Of a DNA stretch of 52,099 bases, positions 7,853 through 14,986 are shown in pieces. Source of the stretch: Gallionellales bacterium RIFCSPLOWO2_02_FULL_57_47 (GTDB lineage Bacteria > Pseudomonadota > Gammaproteobacteria > Burkholderiales > Gallionellaceae); the NCBI GenBank assembly GCA_001801175.1, contig MGWZ01000094.1, forward strand, positions 1 through 52,099, given 5' to 3'. The notes under the pieces were generated by a model. It was not told where the DNA came from. It saw only the letters and a program-made list of their open reading frames with translations, and searched no databases. How positions within the stretch are numbered: the stretch's first letter is position 1; every line of letters begins with the position of its first letter. Both the position numbers and the translations under genes were made by a program.

Positions 7853-8065
7853 CTACTTCTTCTTCTCGCCTTCGCAGGTATTGATTCCAAAAATCGCATT
7901 GGCAGGGCAGAAGCGCACGGTCGCGGTTACCAGCGCTATGGCCGCAATGACCAGCGCCAATATCCGCCATGTCATATCGACAGGAGCCGCCAATCCAACA
8001 ACAAGTAACACTATCCCAATAACGATACGACCGGTACGATCAATTCCGCCGACATTGCATTTCAT
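7853..8065 (-). CDS. DUF2892 (YgaP-type) small membrane protein
   Basis: A 70-aa protein with two transmembrane helices (about 13-29 and 33-50) and the DUF2892 pattern: N-terminal MKCNVGGIDRTGRIVIG and C-terminal RFCPANAIFGINTC. In YgaP this domain is fused to a rhodanese; here it stands alone, as in many proteobacteria. Two cysteines close to the membrane (in RFCP and NTC) are conserved in the family. The start ATG at 8065 is preceded by GAGGAGACC on the coding strand, an adequate ribosome binding site. Confidence 0.85.
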   Translation of the reverse strand: MKCNVGGIDRTGRIVIGIVLLVVGLAAPVDMTWRILALVIAAIALVTATVRFCPANAIFGINTCEGEKKK

Positions 8066-8183
8066 GATGGTCTCCTCATATTGATTGATGAACAGAAAGC
8101 ATGGCCCGTGATGTTCACGGCAATCAACTTACCGTAACACCTGTCATGCTGCGACGATATAGGGAAAGAGTCCAATTGATTTT

Positions 8184-8215
8184 ACGGTTGCCGCAAAGAA
8201 TTGTGCTTCGTCCCT
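8184..8215. repeat. short dispersed repeat, copy 1
   Basis: ACGGTTGCCGCAAAGAATTG continues into TGCTTCGTCCC. It matches 9241-9272 at about 27 of 31 positions by eye. The two copies flank the secreted-protein gene at 8334-9191. The rest of the gap 8066-8333 has two small hairpins (GGGTAG/CTACCC at about 8281-8300 and TGATCCC/GGGGATCA at about 8308-8332), possibly 3' ends of the neighbouring transcript. Confidence 0.55.
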
Positions 8216-8333
8216 ATGTCATTTCTATGTAATTCTATGCAATTCACTTTGTGATTTGTAAGCTGATACCTTTTGATTCGGGGGTAGTCATCCCTACCCT
8301 GCAGTTGATCCCAGTGGATCTATGGGGATCAGC

Positions 8334-9191
8334 TCATTGAATTAGCACAGCGGTGATGATCGCTTCATACGTCCCGTTTTTGCCATAATGGCTTGAAAAA
8401 ACCTCCTTCGGCAGCGATGTAAAAATGACGCCTGAATGGCCCACTCCAGAATCAATCAAACAGAATCTGTCATGCACGTCCGGGGTATCTGGATTGTCAT
8501 ACATCCGGGCACATATATGCATCTGATAGTCCGATGAAAAAAAGGCGTCCGGATACTTTACACTGATCGCAACAGTTGTTGCTGGCGCCTTGTACCCTGT
8601 ATTTATCCTGATCTCATACGGCAAACGAGGGCCTGTGGCATTGGCCTCAAAAATATCCTGGGTTGCAGGAGAAGCATTGATGGACATCCTGACCACCTGA
8701 GTGACGTCAAAAGCCTTGGCGGGAAATGTGACCAATGCATATTCCTCAAGATTCACCCTCCCCCCAAGGGGAGATATTTTCGCGGTTACTCTCTGTGCTT
8801 TCAGGCTCATTATGGTTACGATAATCGGTGAACCGGATTCACCGGTCATCTCAACCGAAATATCATTTTGCATTTGGAGTTTGACGGGTTTCGTAAGCAT
8901 CTTGAACGGTTTGCCAATCTCGCCAGGCGAGAAGACAATCTTCCCGTTTATATTTATTGTGGCTCTGGACACTCCTTTTTCACTGTCACTTCCGCCTTGC
9001 ACCGAAACAAAATACTTCTGATTGATGTCATGAACGGAAAAATGCTTGACCACCTGTTGAGATTTGCCGCTCTCACTGGAAAAGATTTCCGGGCCGAAGA
9101 CAAGAGAATGCCCGTAGGCGAAAGAAATAAAACCATTGCAGAAATACAGCAACAGCGCAGCCAGAATAAAGGTATGTGATATCTTTCCCAT
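8334..9191 (-). CDS. secreted protein of unknown function
   Basis: I do not recognise this 285-aa protein. From the ATG at 9191 it has a good signal peptide (MGKISHTFILAALLLYFCNG, then FISFAYG); an in-frame ATG at 9230 would add 13 residues but lies within a repeat element, so it is disfavoured. The mature part is rich in beta-strand-like segments, first about residues 40-150 with a GGSDSEKG loop, then about 150-285. Four cysteines are spread over the chain; the two in the C-terminal third (HICARMYD and RFCLIDSG) may form a disulfide. No lipobox or anchor is seen. It may be a periplasmic or surface protein; function unknown. Confidence 0.6.
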   Translation of the reverse strand: MGKISHTFILAALLLYFCNGFISFAYGHSLVFGPEIFSSESGKSQQVVKHFSVHDINQKYFVSVQGGSDSEKGVSRATININGKIVFSPGEIGKPFKMLTKPVKLQMQNDISVEMTGESGSPIIVTIMSLKAQRVTAKISPLGGRVNLEEYALVTFPAKAFDVTQVVRMSINASPATQDIFEANATGPRLPYEIRINTGYKAPATTVAISVKYPDAFFSSDYQMHICARMYDNPDTPDVHDRFCLIDSGVGHSGVIFTSLPKEVFSSHYGKNGTYEAIITAVLIQ

Positions 9192-9215
9192 GATCAGGAA
9201 CCTACTGAAAACGAT

Positions 9216-9308
9216 ATGGGGACGGGGCATAATTTATCGTACGGGTGCTGCAAAGAATTCGGCTTCGTCCCGCATAATTTCTGTCCCGTTTAATTTCTCC
9301 GTCCCCAT
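9216..9308. repeat. 93-bp palindromic mobile-type repeat
   Basis: Ends ATGGGGACGGGGCATAATT (9216-9234) and TAATTTCTCCGTCCCCAT (9291-9308) are imperfect inverted repeats, and the interior carries the repeat shared with 8184-8215. The form resembles REP elements mobilised in trans by REP-associated (Y1/RAYT) transposases. No such transposase gene is in the window. Confidence 0.6.
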
Positions 9309-9337
9309 GTAATTGATGAGCCAATTCTTACAACGTA

Positions 9338-9946
9338 CTACCGATTGTCACTCCACAGTGTCTTGATGCGCGCGTCACGACCGCAATTCGTCCGATACAA
9401 TTGGTAACGGATGGGATTTTTCTTGTAGTAATCCTGATGGTAGTCTTCTGCGGGATAGAACGCGCCGGCGGCAACGATCTCGGTATAAATGCGCGGAAAG
9501 CGGCCGCTTTTTTCCAGCATCTGTTTGCTGGAAAGCGCCAATTTTTGCTCGGTCTCGTTTTGATAAAAGATCGCGCTGCGGTATTGCGAACCGACGTCGC
9601 AGAATTGCCTGTCCTTCACGGTCGGGTCAATATGCCGCCAGAAGTAATCGAGGAGTTTTTCGTAACTGACGCGCTGCGGATCGTAGTGTATCAGTGCCGC
9701 TTCAGCATGCCCGGTACCGCCTTGGCTGACCTGCTGATAAGTCGGATTGCGCACTGACCCTCCCGTGTAGCCGGATTCCACCGCGATCACGCCGTCCAGC
9801 TTTTCAAAGTCTGCTTCGATGCACCAGAAACAGCCTCCCGCAAAGACTGCTGTGGCGCTTTGCGGGGCAGGCATATCGGCCGCCATCAGCAGGTTGGCAA
9901 ACATGGCGGCACTGCCAGCGAGTATCAGCCTGTGTAGAGTGTTCAT
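9338..9946 (-). CDS. msrA: peptide methionine-S-sulfoxide reductase MsrA, exported
   Basis: Reduces the S-epimer of methionine sulfoxide in oxidised proteins. Residues 1-23 form a Sec-type signal peptide (MNTLHRLILAGSAAMFANLL, then MAA), so it acts in the periplasm. The active-site motif GCFWC is intact (catalytic C39, plus C42). Other family segments are VESGYTGGSVRNPTY, GTGHAEA, DPTVKDRQFCDVGSQYRSAI and FYPAEDYHQDYY. C-terminal Cys in TNCGRD may serve recycling. Its ATG overlaps the msrB stop codon by 4 bases (ATGA), so the two are translationally coupled. Periplasmic Msr enzymes need an electron donor from the membrane; none is next to this pair. Confidence 0.95.
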   Translation of the reverse strand: MNTLHRLILAGSAAMFANLLMAADMPAPQSATAVFAGGCFWCIEADFEKLDGVIAVESGYTGGSVRNPTYQQVSQGGTGHAEAALIHYDPQRVSYEKLLDYFWRHIDPTVKDRQFCDVGSQYRSAIFYQNETEQKLALSSKQMLEKSGRFPRIYTEIVAAGAFYPAEDYHQDYYKKNPIRYQLYRTNCGRDARIKTLWSDNR

Positions 9947-10446
9947 GTGCGCAATCCAGGCAACGGCTCACCTTCAGGCACGAATTCCAGTGCCAGCCCA
10001 TTGTTGCAATAACGCAGGCCGGTGGGCGCCGGGCCATCCTTGAATATGTGCCCCTGATGTCCGCCACAACGCGCGCAGTGGTATTCGGTGCGCGGCAAAA
10101 TCAGCTTGAAATCCCTCCTGGTAGCTATCGCATCCGGTAGTGCTTGCCAGAAGCTCGGCCAACCGGTTCCGCTGTCATACTTTTGTTTGGAAGAAAACAA
10201 CGGCAGAAAACAGGCCGCGCAGACGAAAGTGCCGCTGCGTTTTTCACCGTCAAGCGCGCTGCTCCCCGGCGGTTCTGTGCCTTCTTCGAACAGCACAGCA
10301 TAACGTTCTGCCGGCAACAGCGCACGCCACGCTTCCTTGCTTTTGATCAATGGTTTCATGGCAGCGTACACCTCCCCGGTAATAGCCGATATGGTGACTA
10401 GCAGCGACAGTCCCGCCAGGTTCCTTAAAAAATTTCTGCGATTCAT
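9943..10446 (-). CDS. msrB: peptide methionine-R-sulfoxide reductase MsrB, Tat-type signal
   Basis: Reduces the R-epimer of methionine sulfoxide and complements MsrA encoded immediately downstream. From the ATG at 10446, served by GGGAGG 5 nt upstream, it begins MNRRNFLRNLAGLSLLVTI, a twin-arginine-like signal sequence. An in-frame ATG at 10524 exists but would bury this signal. The enzyme has the two zinc-binding CxxC pairs (C76/C79 and C124/C127), the WPSFW motif and the catalytic cysteine in RYCNNG (C147). Length 167 aa. Together with msrA it forms a periplasmic protein-repair operon. Confidence 0.93.
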   Translation of the reverse strand: MNRRNFLRNLAGLSLLVTISAITGEVYAAMKPLIKSKEAWRALLPAERYAVLFEEGTEPPGSSALDGEKRSGTFVCAACFLPLFSSKQKYDSGTGWPSFWQALPDAIATRRDFKLILPRTEYHCARCGGHQGHIFKDGPAPTGLRYCNNGLALEFVPEGEPLPGLRT

Positions 10447-10567
10447 GATCGCCTCCCGATCAATGTGCGAAAAATTCATGAGGCGAATCCATGCATTTGC
10501 TTTTGGCACGAACCAGCCGTTCACGAAGGAATAGCCAATTGAATTCTAAACAGTATGCAACGCTACC

Positions 10568-11152
10568 CTAAAAAAGAGGATGCATAGGCTTGTCAAACCA
10601 TAGCCGTTTACGTTCTGTTCCGTATGTGCCGATCAACTTCCATTTGCCGGCTTCCTTGACCAGCACGTGTTCCTGGTTGGTCCAGTTATCAATAGTAATA
10701 GGCACTTTTTTAACGTCAGGCACACCCAGCAAAAGGCCGCTGCACTGAAAAACAACCATGTTTTTACCGGACGACGCTTTTTCAAGCTTCATGTTATGGT
10801 GCATTGCGATGTTTTCAAATGTGGCAAATATCCTTGCCCATATCAGTTCTGCAGAACTTTTATCATGCACGCCGTCGCTATAGTTGTCTGAATATAGCGC
10901 CATAAGTGCTTCCAGGTCTTTTGTTTCAATGGCCTTTTCCGCTGAATGGAAAAACGCCATCACTTCATTAAAGGTTTTCTCTCCCAGCTGTTGTTTCGCA
11001 GCAGGGTCAATTTTCATGGAATATTTATCCGAGAGTCGATGTTCCGTCCCGCTGGCGGTACCCGTAAAGACGGCTGCGGCGATCAGGACAGATGCGCCGC
11101 ACATTATGAACAGACGGTTTACTGTGCCCAAGTGATTTAGACGAAAAGTCAT
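10568..11152 (-). CDS. exported SnoaL/NTF2-like protein
   Basis: A 194-aa protein. The ATG at 11152 has an AAGGGG site on the coding strand, unlike the longer frame start at 11230. The N-terminus (MTFRLNHLGTVNRLFIMCGA, then SVLIAAAVFTGTASG) is an uncleaved anchor or signal peptide. The body fits the cystatin-like SnoaL/NTF2 fold: NEVMAFFHSAEKAIETKDLEA, LMALYSDNYSDGVHDKSS, a central VVFQCSG strand, and the closing GKWKLIGTYG. Small periplasmic proteins with this fold often bind ligands or act as nuclear-transport-factor-like scaffolds; the precise role here is unknown. Confidence 0.65.
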   Translation of the reverse strand: MTFRLNHLGTVNRLFIMCGASVLIAAAVFTGTASGTEHRLSDKYSMKIDPAAKQQLGEKTFNEVMAFFHSAEKAIETKDLEALMALYSDNYSDGVHDKSSAELIWARIFATFENIAMHHNMKLEKASSGKNMVVFQCSGLLLGVPDVKKVPITIDNWTNQEHVLVKEAGKWKLIGTYGTERKRLWFDKPMHPLF

Positions 11153-11461
11153 GACTAACCCCTTTTCAATGATATTGCGGTAATACGCTGCGCTTATTGC
11201 GGAAAAATCCTGAGGCGTAAATGCGGCCACCCTTAAGGCATTTGCAGCAATGATGCTACTTTCACAGGAAAAGCTCTATCGGTGTTTGCCTGATTTTGCT
11301 ATAGGGGGATGGGAAAATTTGCTGTCAGTGATTGCCTGACAGGGCGATAAATGCAATGGGAGGGGTGAGTTGGGTTAAGTCGAAGTACCAGCAGGATTAT
11401 CGCTTAAGCGTGTGTAAGGGTTTTAAGAATGGCTGGATGACTGGTAATGGTAACAAGCCGT
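11153..11461. other. gene-free stretch with a dispersed 70-bp element
   Basis: No gene is supported between the SnoaL-like start and the yihY remnant. Bases 11280-11349 resemble 33920-33992 (separate entry). The remaining part, 11350-11461, shows nothing recognisable. Confidence 0.5.
11280..11349. repeat. dispersed 70-bp element, copy 1
   Basis: TGATTTTGCTATAGGGGGAT, then an AAATTTGCTGTCAGTG-ATTGCCTGACAG core, resembles 33920-33992 at roughly seven of ten positions by eye. The core contains the inverted repeat CTGTCAG / CTGACAG. Both copies lie upstream of a minus-strand gene (SnoaL-like here, SAP there), so a regulatory role is possible. Confidence 0.5.
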
Positions 11462-11545
11462 CTTTCTCTGGGCGGAATTCACGCGGCATTACGCGCTGTG
11501 GTCTGGCAGCCTGCAAATAAGAGGCTGCTCTCAAAGAAATGGAAC
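11462..11545 (+). pseudogene. remnant of a yihY-like gene (3' end)
   Basis: The stretch TTCACGCGGCATTACGC, then GCTGTGG-TCTGGCAGCCTGCAA matches the 3' part of the intact yihY at about 15827-15865, with 23 of 24 identical bases in the best block. It would read EFTRHYALWSGSLQ, the same C-terminal signature as the live protein. Nothing of the remaining gene is found upstream, so this is the debris of a second YihY/BrkB gene. Confidence 0.75.
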
Positions 11546-11594
11546 ACCACACCGAGCAAGAGCGGAAATAAGCTAGGCATTATTCAATTGCCGC

Positions 11595-12095
11595 TTATTT
11601 GATGAGTAACGTCAACCCGATCTGGTTTGTGCTGAACGATGGAGATAACGTGCTGCTGCCCAAAGTAAAGTGCTGGAGCCCTACGCGAATAATCCCCACT
11701 TCGCGTGGGAATTCAACACCTGCCCCGTACGTTAAGCCCAGCTTATTGGCTTTCTCAGACGAACCAGTTGAGTAAACATCAGCCACGCCGACCTTGCCAT
11801 ACAGCTGAAAGCTGTTATCGCTCAGTGGCACGAAGCCAATTGCGGAGACGTCCACAGCAACGTTTTGGGTGAATGGGCCAGCGTTATCGAAGAGGCCAAC
11901 TTGCATTTCGTAGCCGTAGTATGCATTTGAGCGCGACGACATCATAATGGCGATTCCAGTCGAAATGTTCTTCTCTCCGGGATGCGTAGATCGGCCGAAA
12001 TCCACTGAGAATCCTTTGTATTCCCCGCCGTCTGCCAATGCGCTCATCGATGACATACCCAGGGATAACAATACTGCCAGTACGATTTTTTTCAT
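11595..12095 (-). CDS. small outer membrane beta-barrel protein
   Basis: A 166-aa protein with a clean signal peptide (MKKIVLAVLLSLGMSSMSALA) and a mature part of about 145 residues built of amphipathic beta strands with glycine-rich turns, resembling the eight-stranded OmpA/OmpX/OpcA-like porins (for example SFQLYGKVGVADVYSTG, LGLTYGAGVEFPREVG and the terminal IGLTLLIK). No cysteine lies in the mature part. The ATG at 12095 follows a GGAGAAATT ribosome binding site. Its function is unknown; a membrane-stability or ligand-binding role is possible. Confidence 0.7.
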   Translation of the reverse strand: MKKIVLAVLLSLGMSSMSALADGGEYKGFSVDFGRSTHPGEKNISTGIAIMMSSRSNAYYGYEMQVGLFDNAGPFTQNVAVDVSAIGFVPLSDNSFQLYGKVGVADVYSTGSSEKANKLGLTYGAGVEFPREVGIIRVGLQHFTLGSSTLSPSFSTNQIGLTLLIK

Positions 12096-12456
12096 TTCAA
12101 TTTCTCCTGCCCAGAGTTAAACGAGATATTGCATAAAATTCAGAGCACATAACATTTTTGCCGGCGCCATAAAAACTTTCACGGATACGAATTGAACGAA
12201 CTCCCGTGTTTATATGCCGATAAACAGTTCGACAGCCCATTTTCAAATGCTAGGAAATAACCAGGTATCCATCTGTCTGCTGGCGTACATAGGGATGAAT
12301 TACCTGGGGGATGGGATTGAGCCGCTTATTCCAGCCGGCAAGGATAATACGACTCTTCTTTGATGACATGGGGGCCACCATTCTTTTCTGTCAGCCGATC
12401 GTTGTGAAGATGGTCTTCCTGATTACCCGATAACCCCGAAATTGATGTGGCTGCGA
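12096..12456. other. gene-free stretch with an 18-nt repeated site
   Basis: No gene is supported here. The exact 18-mer TCTGTCTGCTGGCGTACA (12272-12289) recurs at 13801-13818. An open frame of 39 codons starts near 12311 but has no ribosome binding site or family likeness. Confidence 0.5.
12272..12289 (+). promoter_or_regulatory. 18-nt repeated motif, copy 1
   Basis: TCTGTCTGCTGGCGTACA is identical to 13801-13818. Its GCGTACA end resembles the CCGTACAGACC core of the elements at 13949 and 14599. It lies about 180 bp upstream of the outer membrane protein gene, on the other strand. It may be a binding site for a common regulator. Confidence 0.4.
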
Positions 12457-13680
12457 TCAAGCCGCCGGATCGTCTTCCGTCTTTTTCCGGACACCCGACA
12501 TTTCGACTGCGATGGCCGATGCCTCTTCTGCCGGCATGCCTTCGGTTCTGCGTGTGTATTCGCGCTCGCTGTGATCGTCTTTCTTTCTTCTCTCAGTGTC
12601 GCCGGCCTGTTCGGTCTCGCCGGGCAGTTCGACGCGCAGCTTGTCGATGAGCATCAGGATCGTGGCCGCGACAGGCAGAGCGAGCAGCGCACCGATGATT
12701 CCGAACAGCGTGGCGCCCGCAATCAGGGAAAAAAGTACCACTGACGACGGTAGCCGCATTGCGTGTCCATAGACTACGGGCACCAGCACTCGGCTTTCGA
12801 ATTCCTCGTAGATGAGCATCAGCACTAAAACCACCGTGACGATGACCGTCCCGAATGGGAGCGCGGCCGCAACTGCGGGGCCCATGGTGAGGAAGATGCC
12901 TATGTACGGCAACACGTCGGCCAAGCCGCCGAACACCGCGATAACCAGTGCGTTTGGGATACCGCATGCGGTGAGCAGGACGAATATGAAAGCAGCCATC
13001 AGCCCGCTGGTGATCGCCTGGCCGCGGATATAGCCACCGACGATCGTGTTCAGATGGATCAGGATGCGCGACAACCGGATATGGTGAGTACGCGGCACGA
13101 CCGCGAACAGCGCTCCGCGCAGCCGGTCGCGGTCCAGCATAATGTAAAGCGCGAGAAAGATCGCGCCGAACCCGTAGGCGATGCTCTCCACCACGAGGGT
13201 GAAAAAAGTCAGCACGGAGGCGGCAGAAGACGTGATGAGCGCGTCATAGTGAACGTTGCGCATTGTGTCCGCGAGATTGGCTGTGAGGGGAGATTGGGCG
13301 AACCACGCCGCCAATCGCTCGCGTAGCGCCGGCTCCATGTTGATCAGGCTCCTCACCTGCTTTACAAGCTCCGGGATGGTGAGCACGAATATCAACACGG
13401 TCGCCACGGACAGCACGGTGAAGACGATGGCAATACCCAGCCCCCTGGGCAGGCCGCGCTGTTCCAGCCATGCCACTGCCGGGGCGAGCGTGCCGACGAT
13501 CATCAGCGCGCCCACGAGCACCAGGACGACCGGCAGCAGGCGCAGGAAAATCCACAGACCTGCGAAGACCAGCACCAGGGAAAATATTGTCCACGGTGCG
13601 ATTTCGATGCGAATCGAGCGTGTTCGCCGCGACTGCACTTCCTGCTCAGGCTCGATGCGTTCAGTAGACATCTTCTTCAT
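12457..13680 (-). CDS. AI-2E family transporter (PerM/UPF0118 type)
   Basis: A 407-aa inner membrane protein of the autoinducer-2 exporter / PerM family. Eight hydrophobic segments are visible: two near the N-terminus (about 28-48 and 52-68), one at 80-105, and five between about 150 and 350. They enclose a soluble loop with the amphipathic SLINMEPALRERLAAWFAQS region. FGGLADVLPYIGIFLTMGPA and the P-S-S-V-V-L-F-S-L-I-A-G segment fit the family. The long charged C-terminal tail (about 355-407, rich in Glu, Arg, Lys) is unusual. Family members export diverse small molecules or sodium, so the substrate cannot be assigned. An in-frame ATG at 13671 is an alternative start. Confidence 0.85.
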   Translation of the reverse strand: MKKMSTERIEPEQEVQSRRTRSIRIEIAPWTIFSLVLVFAGLWIFLRLLPVVLVLVGALMIVGTLAPAVAWLEQRGLPRGLGIAIVFTVLSVATVLIFVLTIPELVKQVRSLINMEPALRERLAAWFAQSPLTANLADTMRNVHYDALITSSAASVLTFFTLVVESIAYGFGAIFLALYIMLDRDRLRGALFAVVPRTHHIRLSRILIHLNTIVGGYIRGQAITSGLMAAFIFVLLTACGIPNALVIAVFGGLADVLPYIGIFLTMGPAVAAALPFGTVIVTVVLVLMLIYEEFESRVLVPVVYGHAMRLPSSVVLFSLIAGATLFGIIGALLALPVAATILMLIDKLRVELPGETEQAGDTERRKKDDHSEREYTRRTEGMPAEEASAIAVEMSGVRKKTEDDPAA

Positions 13681-13800
13681 CTTTTACATCGCCATTTCCA
13701 ATAATGCTTGCAGTGATGTGGTTCTAATTGCGGGAATCATGTTGTCAGTGATATTCATGCGTGCCGATATTTATATCGATAGTAAATGGCCAAAAATTGC

Positions 13801-13818
13801 TCTGTCTGCTGGCGTACA
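13801..13818 (+). promoter_or_regulatory. 18-nt repeated motif, copy 2
   Basis: Exact second copy of TCTGTCTGCTGGCGTACA, lying 282 bp upstream of the heptad-repeat gene and 120 bp upstream of the AI-2E transporter start on the other strand. Confidence 0.4.
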
Positions 13819-13948
13819 CAGCGGCGGCTTATTTGGAAGATGTGATTGAACAGCTCTATATGGAGCGCAACCGGAGATACCCGGAATACCTGTCATTCCA
13901 GTCACTCTCTGCGTTGCACCCACTATAGCTGGCAGCAAAGGCAAATAA

Positions 13949-14000
13949 GATAGGTTCGATACCGTACAGACCGGCGGCGAAATCAAGTTCAATCTTCAAA
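13949..14000 (+). promoter_or_regulatory. 52-bp shared upstream element, copy A
   Basis: Ungapped match to 14599-14650: about 41 of 52 positions agree by eye, with invariant blocks CCGTACAGACC and AAGTTCAAT. It precedes the heptad-repeat gene by 82 bp, and copy B precedes csbD by 43 bp, which suggests a common stress promoter or activator site. Confidence 0.5.
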
Positions 14001-14082
14001 CTTTGCAGGCTCTATCTGAACGTGGGGTTGCTCGACAATTCGTGCCGGATCAATAGATCAATACAATACTGAGGAAAACATC

Positions 14083-14598
14083 ATGGTTAAGTTATTTGTG
14101 CTGCTGCTCACGGTTTTATTGGCTGTAGTGTCGGTGGGCGGATATTTTCTTCTTGACGAAAAAATCATTGCCGGAGAAGGGCAAATGGACGCTGGACAGA
14201 AAAAATTCGATGAAGGCCCGCGCGCACCTGAGAAGGGCAAAGCCAAGTTGGAGGCAGGCAAGCTGGAGTTGGCAGAGGGAAAAGCGGAGTACAAAAAAGC
14301 CCATGACAACATATTTCTGGTGTTTTTGGACAATTTGTTCAATAGAGGAAGGGGCTTCGCAGACGGTAGAAAGCAGATTGATGAAGGAGAAAGGCAGGTT
14401 GCCCAGGGAGAGGCCAGGATTAGCGCCGGGGAAAAGCGTCTTGCCACAGGCGAGATGGAACTGCAACGGGGAAGGGAGCAGTTGAAGCTTGCCAGGAACG
14501 CACGCATTGCCTGTGCAATTGGGGCGCTTGTTTTTGGCGCTCTGTCGATTGTGCTTGCAATCCTCTGGAGGCAATCACTGGCCCGAATCTTCAGGTGA
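14083..14598 (+). CDS. membrane protein with glycine-heptad repeats
   Basis: A 171-aa protein of no named family. It has a transmembrane helix at each end (about 2-24 and 144-164) and a charged middle of about 115 residues. The middle is built on a seven-residue period with glycine at one position: for example DGRKQID-EGERQVA, then QGEARIS-AGEKRLA and TGEMELQ-RGREQLK (about 88-136). A first block covers about 30-70 (KLEAGKLELAEGKAEYKKA). Similar Gly-heptads occur in YhgE/Pip-type membrane proteins. Topology suggests the helical middle lies in the periplasm. It shares an upstream element with csbD, which follows 95 bp downstream, so a general-stress role is inferred. Confidence 0.65.
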   Translation: MVKLFVLLLTVLLAVVSVGGYFLLDEKIIAGEGQMDAGQKKFDEGPRAPEKGKAKLEAGKLELAEGKAEYKKAHDNIFLVFLDNLFNRGRGFADGRKQIDEGERQVAQGEARISAGEKRLATGEMELQRGREQLKLARNARIACAIGALVFGALSIVLAILWRQSLARIFR

Positions 14599-14650
14599 GA
14601 TAGGTGCGTTGCCGTACAGACCTTCGGCAACATTAAGTTCAATGTTCAGG
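14599..14650 (+). promoter_or_regulatory. 52-bp shared upstream element, copy B
   Basis: Begins immediately after the stop codon of the heptad-repeat gene and ends 43 bp before the csbD ATG. See copy A for the alignment. Its position shows that csbD has its own promoter region rather than relying only on readthrough. Confidence 0.5.
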
Positions 14651-14693
14651 TTCCGCAGGGATAGCCTGTTAATTCAGATGAAGGAGTACGTCC

Positions 14694-14879
14694 ATGAACA
14701 AGAATCAAGTCAAAGGTGCTGCAAAAGACATCGCTGGTAAGGTGCAGGAAAAAGTAGGACAGCTGGTCGGCAGCAAAGAGCAGCAAGTCAAAGGTCTCGG
14801 CAAACAAATATCCGGGAAAGCCGAGAAAACCCTGGGCGATGCAAAGGAAGCCATCAAGGATGCGAAAAAACACCCTTGA
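14694..14879 (+). CDS. CsbD family general stress protein
   Basis: A 61-aa, very charged, helical protein of the CsbD family (also seen in E. coli YjbJ). These proteins accumulate under general stress and stationary phase; the molecular role is unknown. The N-terminal MNKNQVKGAAKDIAGKVQEK is the family signature, followed by a repeat-like second half (QVKGLGKQISGKAEKTLGDA). GAAGGAG precedes the ATG by 9 nt. A strong intrinsic terminator begins 12 bp after the stop codon. The upstream 52-bp element is shared with the preceding gene. Confidence 0.92.
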   Translation: MNKNQVKGAAKDIAGKVQEKVGQLVGSKEQQVKGLGKQISGKAEKTLGDAKEAIKDAKKHP

Positions 14880-14891
14880 AGTGTTTGTAAT

Positions 14892-14922
14892 AAAAAATGA
14901 CCGCCGTGCGCGGTCATTTTTT
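14892..14922 (+). terminator. rho-independent terminator after csbD
   Basis: A 13-bp perfect stem (AAAAAATGACCGC at 14892-14904 against GCGGTCATTTTTT at 14910-14922) with a 5-nt loop and a T-run on the 3' arm. With A-runs on the other arm it could also act on the opposite strand. Confidence 0.9.
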
Positions 14923-14986
14923 CGTCTGGCAGGCGTTACTGGAGATCATTTTTCCCTGCACAAAAAAAGCCGTTTTCGGCAACAAG

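Larger units (their letters stand above)
13681..14082. other. regulatory stretch before the stress module
   Basis: No gene is seen. It contains a small palindrome CGATAT-TT-ATATCG (about 13769-13782), the 18-nt motif at 13801-13818, and the 52-bp element at 13949-14000. GAGGAAAAC just before the ATG at 14083 is the ribosome binding site of the next gene. Confidence 0.5.

Noticed and set aside
12311-12430. 39-codon open frame between the outer membrane protein and transporter genes
   Set aside because: No ribosome binding site and no family likeness; length is within chance expectation.
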